From the NCBI GenBank assembly GCA_018857735.1, contig JABMCL010002720.1:712501-776500 (forward strand): 64,000 nt of DNA. The letters are read 5' to 3'. This document shows, piece after piece, positions 49,101 to 61,100 of this stretch. The notes beneath the pieces were generated by a model. It was given only the letters and a program-made list of their open reading frames with translations. It searched no databases and had not been told where the DNA came from. Made by a program: the position numbers and the translations under genes. The DNA comes from Alviniconcha marisindica (lineage: Eukaryota > Mollusca > Gastropoda > Provannidae). Numbering within the stretch: position 1 is the first letter of the stretch; each line of letters opens with the position of its first letter.

Positions 49101-52100
49101 ACAATCACTCTGTCATAAGCAAAGGTACATATGTGTCAACTTGTCTGCGTGCGTGTGCGTGTGTGTGCGCGCGCGCATGTGTGTGTGTGTGTGCATGTGT
49201 GAATATATGTGTCACTTTGTGTGTGCATGTGTGTGCGCACACATGAATGTGTTTGTACCAAGATGTGCGAGTGTGTGTGTACATGTGTGTGCACTCTGAA
49301 CGTCTACTTACAGGTCGCTGTGTGACTTGAGCACTGCAAGAAAGAAAAAAATCAGTGTGAGCATGATGCAGGGGAAGTCACCAACAACATGGTGCTGGCT
49401 GTGGGAATATTACTGTCCATCAAAGATCTTATTCTTAAATCGGTCACTTACATTGCAATGGCTGCATCACACAAAGACACAGAAAGTACATACTTTGTGT
49501 ATTACTCAAGACCACCAGAGAAAAAGTCTGAATAATATATACCGAACAGAATGCAAGCAAACACACAATTACCCCTCTATTGTGACAGTAGACAGCTCAT
49601 GACAGACTGGACCAACAAAAACAAAAACAACAAAAAGGAGATATTTTCCCCACAATTTTACAGTGCGTGCAATTTTTTTAAAGTTTATTTTCTATGCTTT
49701 TTTTTAAACTACAGCTGATTGTTTTGCTGTGAAATGTGGGTGAATGGGTCTTTGAAAGAAAGACAGGCTTTCTCTAAAAAAAGTCACCCAAACTCAAAGA
49801 TGGGGAAGCACAATTTTGCCACATAGGGCTATCCATTCAAAATATGACTGGCACTCCCTATAAAACATACTGCTAAATCCAATGATCTCTGTGTAATCTG
49901 CATAAAATTTGCAGATCATTTAACCTTTTTAATAGTTTTCAAATTTCATGGACAATGATTGCCTATCTGTCTGATTTTACTCTGAAAAAACAACATCTGC
50001 CAAAATGTGCATGCCATTTTGTCATATTCTATTACAGAGTTCAATTTTGCATTCTTAAACCAAATAATTAAATATGAACATAAATAAAGCAACCAAAAGA
50101 AACAAAACTCAATTGACCGATTAACCCAAACAAGCATGTCCTGGCTACCTGTGCATCGTAAGCTGGGGAGGGGGCTCTGAGCGATTGGATGAGAAGTAGG
50201 CGTCAGGGACTTCAGTGTAGGCTGCCTTGACCACCGTCCTCAGCCAGTCGTGTCGGAGGATGTCCTCCATCATGCGATCAGCCTCGTCAATCACCTGTCG
50301 AAACGGGAAAACTTGGTATCATCTCATCGCTTCGGCCCACAAAGCACAGTGACAGGATTGAAACACACGCGTTTTTGTTTTGTTTTTGTTTTGAAGAATG
50401 CTTTTACGACAAAAGTAAAACACACACACACACACACACACACAAAACAATAATAAGCTGGATGCTTTTAAACAGAACAAAACAAAACATATCTGGTATG
50501 GATACCTACATTATGGCAATGCTACGCATGAACAGTTAAAGCAATGAAATTGAAAAGGAGGATTTGTTTCCAAATCTTTTGTTGTTAGGAATATTTCCCA
50601 CATGGCAGTCAAGTGTGATGGACGGCTTCCATGGCAGCTGCAGCAGTTTATTACTGTTAGTGCCGAGCAAACCAGCTGTAGAAGGACAGCTCTGTGAAAC
50701 CAGTGGAGCTTTTTCCCTTTCCTTCTGTCTAACCAAACTGACGTGTTGATTTGGCGACTTTGGGGAAATGTGCACATATCTGCATGTGTGTGTGTGCACA
50801 CATATGTGCGTGTGTACACATATGTGCGTGCGTGTGTGTGTGTGTGTGTACACATATGTGCATGTGTACATTGTGTTTGTGTGTTACAATGTGTGTGTGT
50901 GCGTGTGTGCGTGTGCGTGTGTGCGTGTGCGTGCGTGCGTGCATGCGTGTGTGTGCGTGTGCATGGACATTGCAACATGTCACATTCTAAAAACCAGTGA
51001 CCAACCACAAAGATGAGCGTGACTGATGCAGGAAATTCATATTTACAACACAAATTGGTTAATTCCCTCTAAAGTCTCTAACAATCAAAACTGATCACCA
51101 ACTGCACAAATGCCTCAAAGAAAGAAACTTGCCAGCAGAAAACAACCATTTGTTGTGCTCGATCACAAAAGACACCTACAAAAGCAAGCAAACCTTACTG
51201 GTGAAATAATTACCACTAACAGATAACTGCATGTATCAAACTGACAAAAAAAACTATCTCCACACAACATTCAATGTCAACGAACCAGAAACCGTAAGTG
51301 TGAGAGGTCAAAGCCAGGTGTGGAGTTGATGTGGTCAACCAGCCGCCCAGGTGTGGCCACCAGAATGTCCACCAAACTGTGATAGTAACCTGGAAACCTG
51401 CAACATGGACACACAGATTACAGTTATACCAAACTGATAATAACCTGGAAACCTGCAACATGGACACAGAGATTACAGTTCTACCAAACTGATAATAACC
51501 TGGAAACCTGCAACATGGACACAGAGATTACAGTTCTACCAAACTGACAATAACCTGGAAACCTGCAACATGGACACAGACATTACAGTTACACCAAACT
51601 GATAATAACATGGAAACTTGCAACATGGACACAGACATTACAGATATACCACACTGAATAATAACCTGGAAACTTGCAACACGGATACAGACATTACAGT
51701 TATACCAAACTGATAATAACCTGGAAACCTGCAACATGGACACAGACATTACAGTTATACCAAACTGATAATAACCTGGAAACATGCAACATGCACACAG
51801 AGACAAACCTGGAAACATGCAACTTGGACACAGAGCAAGCGCCCTCGCCTTACACCACTGACTCACCGCCCTTACTGTTAAATATCAAGGGTAAAATACA
51901 CCAACCTTTTCACCACCAGTGATTCCTGCTCCACAGATATGGTGGTCTTCCCCACTGCAAGACCAACCTGTAAGCAAGGCAGAATAACAACACTAACATG
52001 ACTGTGCCAGCCACATGTTTCCCAGTTACGCACATCTGTGTGTAAATGGTGCACAAAATGCACACTATAATCCACAGACCATTGCATAAAATGCACAATA

Positions 52101-55100
52101 TGGCGATTTGCACAAAATGCACACTAGGGTGCTGTGACTTTTGCACAAAATGCACACTAGGGTGCATTCCCACAAAACGCACACTATGGTGCAGATATTT
52201 GCAAAATCACACTGTGGTGCAGATATTTGCAAAAATTCACTCTGTTGCAAACCTTTGCACAAAATGCACACTACAGTGCAGAAATGTTTGCACAAAATGC
52301 ACACAATGGTGCCGAGACTTTTGCATCAAATGCACACTACACTGCAGAGATGTTTGTACAAAATGCACACTATGTTGCAGAGATGTTTGTACAAAATGCA
52401 CACTATGTTGCAGAGATGTTTGTACAAAATGCACACTATGGTGCATAGACATTTGCACAAAATGCATACTATGGTGCAGACATTTGCATAAAATGCAATG
52501 CATAGTGCAGACATTTGCACAAAAAGGCATACTATGGTGCAGATTTTTTGCACAAAATGCTTCCTATGGTGCAGAGACTGTTGTACAAAGTGCACACTAT
52601 GGTGCACATTTCTGCTTAATGTGCCACAGGCATCCCCCCCCCCCCCCCCCCAACCCCATTTCTTTGTGAATCTGTTGCTTTTTGGCATACATATTGATCA
52701 TTGGAAACAGAGTAAACAGTAACTACTGAAATTCATTTGAACAGACCTTTTCAGTGACTATCACACATGTTTTTATTAATCTTTAAGGTCACAGCAGAAA
52801 ACACCCTGTATTTTCTGTGAAGTGTGGCAAAAAGTATACATTTTCCAGTGCTCTTTACTGTCACCCCTGACACTTTACTTTAACATAATATTCTTATAAC
52901 CTGACACTTTACAAATTATAAAAATGGGTAAGTAAGTAAGTAACTTGGTGTTTTACGCCCAGTCAACCAGTATGGTTATATCAGGGTGATATATAAAAAT
53001 GGGTACTTTTTTCACAACAGGATCAGAAACAGGCAGTCACTATGTCATTGTCAAACTCACTTTGAGGTGTGTCCGAGAGCAGAAGGTACTGAAGACATGG
53101 TACACCTGTTCGGCCAGGTCCCGGACAGGTAGCACCACCACAGTGCTCACCTCCCGACTCACAACACGCTTCAGAGTCTGTATTGGCAGAGAAAAACAGA
53201 AACATTGTACACCTGTTCAGCCAACACTTGGACCAGCAGCACCACCACTGCACTATTCTCCTGACTCGCAGTATGCTTCAGAGTCTGTATCGACAGAGAA
53301 AGAAAAAAAGACACAGTACACCTGTCCAGCTAAGTCTCAGAGAGGTAGCACCACTACCGCACTCACAGTATGCTTCAGAGTCTGTATCGACAGAGAAAGA
53401 AAAAAAGACACAGTACACCTGTCCAGCTAAGTCTCAGAGAGGTAGCATCACTACCGCACTCACAGTATGCTTCAGAGTCTGTATCGACAGAGAAAAAAAG
53501 AAGACACTGTACACCTGTTCAGCCAAGTCTCAGAGAGGTTGCACCACAACCGCACTCACAGTATGCTTCAGAGTCTGTATCGACAGAGAAAGAAAAAAAG
53601 ACACTGTACACCTGTCCAGCTAAGTCTCAGAGAGGTAGCACCACTACCGCACTCACAGTATGCTTCAGAGTCTGTATCGACAGAAGAAAAGAAAAAAAGA
53701 CACTGTACACCTGTTCAGCCAAGTCTCAGAGAGGTTGCACCACAACCGCACTCACAGTATGCTTCAGAGTCTGTATCGACAGAGAAAGAAAAAGACACTG
53801 TACACCTGTCCAGCTAAGTCTCAGAGAGGTAGCACCACAACCGCACTCACAGTATGCTTCAGTCTGTATCGACAGAGAAAGAAAAAAAAGACACTGTACA
53901 CCTGTTCAGCCGTCTCAGAGAGGTAGCACCACTATCGCACTCTTCTCCTGACTTGCGGCATGCCTCAGAGTCTGCATCGACAGAGCGAGAAAAAATAAAA
54001 CAATCTACACCTGTTCAGGTAGCACTGCCACTGTACTTTTCTCCTGACTCATAATCTGCTTCACATCGACAGAGAAAGAAAAAAGACACTGTACGCCTGT
54101 CCAGCCAAGTCCCCGACAGGTAGAACCACCAGCATGCTGACTCACAAAATGCCTTAGAGTTCGTATCGACAGAGAAAGAAGACACTGTACACCTGTCCAG
54201 CCAAGTCCCCGACAGGTAGAACCACCAGCACGCTGACTCACAAAATGCCTTAGAGTTCGTATCGACAGAGAAAGAAGACACTGTACACCTGTCCAGCCAA
54301 GTCCCCAACAGGTAGAACCACCAGCACACTGATCTCCTGACTCAAACTATGCTTCTGAGTCAGCATCAAGAGAGGGAGATTGCAAAAACACTGTACACCT
54401 GTTCAGCCAAGTAGGACAGGTAGCTGCACTTCTGCATCAGTACATGATTGATTGATTCAGTCTGCATCAACAACAAAAACGAAGAGATGCCAATGTACAC
54501 AATGCCCGTGCACCCAATGGTTAATCTACATGAAAACAAAGAAAATACAATCAAGAATTACCATTTGTTTATGTGCTGGAGGCCTTGACCAAGGCAATTA
54601 CAGTTTGTAGACAACTTGAATAACTGTTTGTCAGCTGGTTGCCTTGACAAAGAGAGTTATTAGTTAACTTTAAGGTCTGACTTGTCCTTTGTTAATTCCT
54701 AACCTCTTTCATGTCTGGACATCATCAGTGGGCACTTACCTGGATAACGGACAGAATGCAGGCCAGTGTTTTGCCTGCAGGTGCCATTGCACACAATTAA
54801 TTAATCTGCATGGAAACAAAGAAAGAATGGATCTAGAATAACTGTTCATTAGTCTGTTGGCAAAGGCAGCGTTTGCCGACAATTTGCATTCTGTTTTGAC
54901 AAGCCCAAATAATCAAAAAGTGCAATTTGTCCTTCATTACTTCTTAACGTCTTGCGCGCCGACTACTACCCACCGCCAGTCAACGATTACCTGAATTATG
55001 GGCAGAACGTAGGCCAAGGTTTTGCCGCTGCCGGTGGGTGCCGACACACAGATGTCACAGGGTCGACAGTTTCCCCGCCCTCCCTCGATGTACCACTGAC

Positions 55101-58100
55101 GGGCCAAGTCCTCCCAGATCTCCCTGATGAACACCCTCTGCACTGCAAACGGCCACATGAAATGCAACAACTGAACACTGCCTGCTTCCTGCTCAATGAA
55201 CTGATATTAGTGATAATATGGCTCACCTCAACGCAATTTTTTTGCATAAAATTCAACATTGTCATAAAACTCATATTCATAATTCTGCTTTAAAAAAAAT
55301 CTATTTGTGTACCAAGACTGAACTCATAATAAGATCACAGTGAAAGGATTGATAAAGCAATGTATCTCAACTTAAATAACCATCTCAGGAGATATGACGA
55401 TGTAATGCCATTTCTTCTGAAAGAACCAGGCAGATTATAGCTTTAGAGCATCATAAATACAGATGGCGGTAAAATCATACATCTTGGATGAAAAACACTA
55501 AAATAAAAATAACAAACCCCAAGCCTCAAATGATATGAACAAATATAAAGACATTTGAACTTAACTAAGTGATGTGCACAAATACGTGTACACAAACCTG
55601 GAAAAAAGTGAAGAATTTCATTTTGACGCAGAGTTTTCCGGAGATCCTCATCCAGTAGGTTCATCACTGCGTCATCATGATCATCATCATCACAGTCATC
55701 TTGTCTCAAGCCTGCGCCAGCTTTGATGATGATTGGCTCTCGCAACCAACGAGGCAGCTCGCGCTTCACCTGAAAAATCAGTACAAGCAGATTATATAGA
55801 GAGTGAAACCAAATTATCAAAGGTGAAACTAAATTCTTCACCTGCAGTTAACTTGAAAAGGATCCATATTAAAACCACTGGAAGGAAGTCTGATTTGCTG
55901 TACTGATATTATACATAACTTTGTCTGTGAAGATGATTTGGAAAAAAATGAAGTTGAATGATCCAGGAAGGCAAAAATTAGAAAGAAAGAATTCCTAGCA
56001 ATGTATAGCAGTAGGTGAAGCTTCCAAAGATTTAAGCTGTGTTCATTCTAATGTCCTTCACTGGGATTCAGGCTACTTAAAAAAAAAAAAAAAAAAAGGG
56101 GGGACAGCCTTGGCTAGTTTTGCATTCTCAGCTGAGAGGATCTCAAAGCTGCTGCATCCAGAGCACCCCTCTATAGTGTACAACAGAATAAGGTAGTCTT
56201 CTTTTACTCACCTCTATAAACAGTACCACAAGTGATTTCAAATTTTGTCTTCTTAGTTGCCTCCCCTACAATTGACCCTCCCTCACCCCTCGTTACATTC
56301 CATCTGTGTGTGCTCAGATGCATAAAATGAAAATTTGCCCTTTGACTCTCAAATTCCACAATAAAAAGGACAATCAGACAAATCAACATAACGAAGGTAA
56401 GACTAAGAGTATACCAATAAATAAAATGAAGTAAAATATAATAGTAAACATAACGAAGGTAAGACTAAGACTAAGAGTATACCAATAAAGAAAAGGAAGT
56501 AAAATATAATAGTAAAACATTGTAAACATTCCTTCTGAGATTGATAGTCATATTGTTTCCTCAACCACCTCTCCCCTCACAGCCAAAACAATGCCCACAC
56601 ACCCTCGAAGTGACAAACACAGTCAATCAGTCATACCTCCACCAACATTAAAAATACCAGATCACCCACCTACACCCACACCTAACTATCCATGCTTGAC
56701 AGAACTCAGCTTCGGTATTTCAGAGCAACTGCACTCACTCTGCACCACCTGATCCTCCTTCAGGAATTCAAGAACCCAAAATACTCACTGGCTTGGCAGT
56801 CTCAAGGTCGCTAGTGCCCAGGACAGAGAAACCTCCAACAGTGTTGGTGTCTTCTAGTTCTTCCTCCTCCATGCTTTCCTCCTCATTGTCTTGCGCGGCT
56901 GTCTCCTTTGACGCTGTTTCCACTGTCACTACATCAGACAAAACATGCTGAAGGTTTGTAATCATCACATTTTTCCCTTTACCAGGAAGTAGCTGCCACT
57001 AACCATCTGATCATAATGCTAACTTCTTTGGATCTGGTCCTTTAGGTCTTTTCTCAAAACTTGTCTGTTCTCTTCAGTTTCAGTTGTTTGTTGCACAAAA
57101 GTTTCACTTCTTTCATTTCATTACCACAAACTTTTTACTTCTTTCACACCTGTTCTTCCATCTCTATCACTGTATCAGCGATCACTGATGTGATTTGTGC
57201 ATGCTGATGTCTGTGTTAAAAACTGTTAAAAGTGTTATCTCATCTGTTATTCACTTAATGATGAGACTGAGAGTGCTGGGTATTGTAATGTAATGTTTTG
57301 TCTGTTGAACGCTTTGTTGGATTGATTGTCATGACTATATATATGTTTTTTATAGCTTCTGAAGTTCTTGACTATAGGGCTTTACTGGAAGATTAGGAAT
57401 ACTGCTAAATAATCAATTATTACTGATATCATTACCAATACCACAAACAATGTCATTAGTCATGTTGATTTTGTCTGACCTGCCATTTTAACTAGCTAGT
57501 GTATCAGCCACAAGACTTGAGCATGTGAAACTGAAAGAAACAGCTTAAAATAATTCTATGAAAATGTTTTTTTCTTCCAACCTGAAAAAAAGAAGAAGAA
57601 AAAAGAGAGAGAAGAAAAACGTATCTATAAAGTGATGAACGTGATAAAAAAAAGAAAAAGATTGATGCCCAAATTTTAACAGTATCACCATCTATCATTC
57701 TGAGAAAATGTTGAATGAATCAATGTTTTAAACTTTGAAATAAGCTGAAAACCCCCAATATCATTTAATTTTAATTTATTAGTTTTGATATACATCATCA
57801 CATGCATACATATTATACAAACACAGGATTTATAATATATTTATAAATAAAAAATTAAAAACATAGAAAAGAGCATAAACTAGAGACAGCAGACTGGCTT
57901 GGCACAGCAAAACAGATATTTTATTAAATAATATATATATATGACTAAGTGCCAAAAGGTGTGCATGAAAAGAGGACACAGTAGGTCGGAAAAAAAAATA
58001 TGAAATAAAGTAAAAGGAAGTGGTTTTTAGAATTTTTAAATATATTGGTAATCATCACTTAAAGGGAAGATAAGACTTTATTAGTTTTTTGGGGGGAAAA

Positions 58101-61100
58101 CGAGTTTTTAAAAAGTTTGAAAATTTTTTAGGGGGAAAGGTCAGGGTTTGGGCGACAAAAAGTCATTTTCTTTTTGGGGGTTTTAAATTATTTTTTTTTA
58201 TTCCCAACCACTTTAAACAGTTTAAATTTGGATGTCCTCATGTATTTTCAAAAAATTTTTTTGGCCCCCCTGACTTCTTCAAAATAGACTTTTTAATTTT
58301 TGTGCAATTTAACCTTTACATCCGCCCATAATTTAAAATTTTTCCCCCTTTCTTTCTGAAAAAAAAAAACAAATTTTCATCCAATTCTGCCTTTTCAACA
58401 TTCTAGCATAGGAACAACACCTGTCAAAGCCCGTTTTGAGGAAATTTGTTTCTTTTTTTTAATAGCACAAAAAAACTACACAAATGTCAACATCACATTA
58501 CAAAAAAGGGATGACAAAAAATGGGGATTTACAGTAAAATTTTTTGAAGATTCTACTTTTCTCTTCCCCTACAAATGAAAAAAACATATTTTAAAACACA
58601 GGGGCTAAATTAATTTTTATGATTTTTTTGGCTTTTTTACGCAGAATCTTTAAAATGTCGAACATAAAGCTTGCAAAGGTCATAAGACTTGAAAGTACAA
58701 CAAAAAATTTCTCTTCACTTTTTAAAAAATACACAAATTTCTTTTAAAGTTTTTGGGTCCCTTAGATCCAGAGTACTGCATCCCAATTTCCCTTTTTTGG
58801 GTGGCATTACCCCCCTTGGTTTGGGTGAATTATGCATTGAAAACCTGTTGAGCCTTCCGACTGGCAAATTATATTTTCGTCAAAAAAACCATTTAACAAA
58901 TTTAAAACAAAACCCCACCTCCAAAGTAAAAAAAGAAACCCTGAAACCTTAAAATGTTTCAAGATAACCCACACCAAACACCCCCGAAACAAAGAAAACT
59001 TTTCAAAAAAAACATAAAACCCAACTTTGAATTTTGTGTATGCCAACATCTCCAACAGGTAAACCCAAAGCTGCTTTCCCGGGTGGAAAACCCCTGACTG
59101 GCACACCCCTCCCGGGCCAAATCAACACTATTTACTTGGGGGGCAGGCCTCCCTCCGAAGGTACTGTTTTTGGGAAGAGTGAACAAAAAGTCTCAAGGGT
59201 GGGCACAGAAACCACATCCTCAGTGAGGCCCTTTCCCCAATCCTTGATTGCTTGGGAAAAAAAATTTTTCCCTGTAGTCATTTATAAACATTTTGGACAG
59301 GAGGGCACGGGGTTAAACAAGGGAAATTGGGAAATGTTTGGGCCCCTGGGGATACGGGGTTTAAGCCCCTTTTTTTCCACTTGGTGTCAGTGGCTAGGAG
59401 CCATGGTGAGGGGTGGAAGTTATAAAAGTTCACCAGTTTGGGCCTTTCCCTTCCTATTTTGGGATATGGTCCCCTAGTCAGCCAGTAAGCATTTTTGGGT
59501 TGACATGGATATCCCCCGCATCTCTTTTTGGGGTCCACCATGGGGCCTTTGTTTGTACAACTCTGGGGGGTTGATAAAGGTTTGTTTGGGTGCCAATAGA
59601 GCTTGCATTTTTCCAGGACTGGGGGCCCAATTGCCTTGTGGGCCCTTTCCCTTTTTTATTAAAGAGGTTTGCTATCTTCGGGGTTTTCCCCAAAGAACCC
59701 GGGGTTTCCTGCTTGCTTTTGGTTGGGGGGTCTCCCGGGTTGGAAATCTGAGGTCGGGGTTTTTTGGACACCCAAAAAGTGATTTATGTTGACGACTTGA
59801 GCTTTGGTTTGGGGGCATGGTTTAGTGTTTCCTTTTGCTTTTAGTAACCTTTAGGAGGGCACATTTGTGGGTTTAGAAGCCCCATGTTCCTCTGCTTTTT
59901 TAAAATTTACCCTCAAATTGTTTAGACCCTTTGGAAGAAATTTGGCTTGATCTTGGGCTGTGGAGATGGGGCACTGGCAGAGGGTTCATTTTCCCAAACT
60001 CGGGGAAAGGTAGGCCCCGGTTTTTTGGGAGCTAGGGCACTGATGTATAGGACAAACCAAATTTTGGGCCAAAAAACTGCCTCAAGGGACCTCTGGGGTC
60101 CCATGGGACAAAGTCGACTTCCATCCCCAAAAATGACAAACTTGTTGACTTGGGGGGAAACTTTGATCCTGTTTGTTCTCCCCGGGGAAACCCATAATGG
60201 AAAAAAACTTGTGAAGCAGGCCTTGGAGAAGTCCAAACCAAAAAGTCCCCCAGTTTCCCTGCCTTAAAGTCATTTGCGAGTTCCCCTGATTTTTTGATTC
60301 GGCCAAGGGTTTGGGGTTTCCCCGTTTAGAGCAACCCCAGGGGGCCCGGGTTTGGGGCTATGATGATGTTGTCTTTGTTTAAAGATTTTTTTTAATGAGG
60401 GCAAATTTTGCGAGGATCTTGCACTTTTTTGCAGGAGACACTTGTGGGGGAAAACTTTTTTGAATTTGGGAGCATTCTTAAAGACAGGTGTGGTAAGTGT
60501 GGGTTTTTCCAATTTCAGGTACAGGGCTGTAAGAAAAGAGGGTTGATGATTCCCGGGGCCCTACTCAATTTTTGGAGGGGCAAAATTTTTTCCTATCCTG
60601 GGCCTGTCAGCAGTTATTGGTTGAAATAAAAAGACAATTTCCAAACCCAAGAGAAAAAATCATCAACAAAAATTCCTATCCACAAACCCTAATGTACCAA
60701 AAAATCCAAAAAAATTCAATAAAATTAAAAGTATCAAACCCTAAAAATAAAACCAAACAAGCAAAAAAAAAAAAGGGCTAGGAGTACTTACTTTAAAACC
60801 CTCCGTAAATGACTCTTTGTAGCCTTTCAAAACTTAAACCCAAAAAAGGTTTTTTCAAATGTAAACAGCACCCAAAATTTTGGGGGGTAACCCCCGACGT
60901 CCGACCCCACCTTTAAACCTCGTAATTTTTTAAAATATTTTTTTTTTATTACTGGGCCCTCCCCGATTTCACAGGTCGATCTTGTCAAACGAAGCGCTAT
61001 GCAATGTTGGGATGGCAACTGTCATATTTCACAAATGTCTGCACTGTGCAACTGGAAGTTAGTTTTACCCACATGGTGATCGGACGTCCAAATTTTCAGC

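Noticed and set aside
52046..52669. 207-aa repetitive open frame
   Set aside because: It is the 31-bp minisatellite read through; the opposite strand is open too.
53183..53951. Overlapping repetitive frames on the plus strand (up to 193 aa)
   Set aside because: They are antisense to the exon 5-derived array of DDX51 and follow its period, not codon constraint.
59034..60267. Protein genes in the homopolymer-inflated segment
   Set aside because: Frames shift every hundred bases or so, composition is Pro/Gly/Phe-rich because of base runs, and no domain is recognisable.
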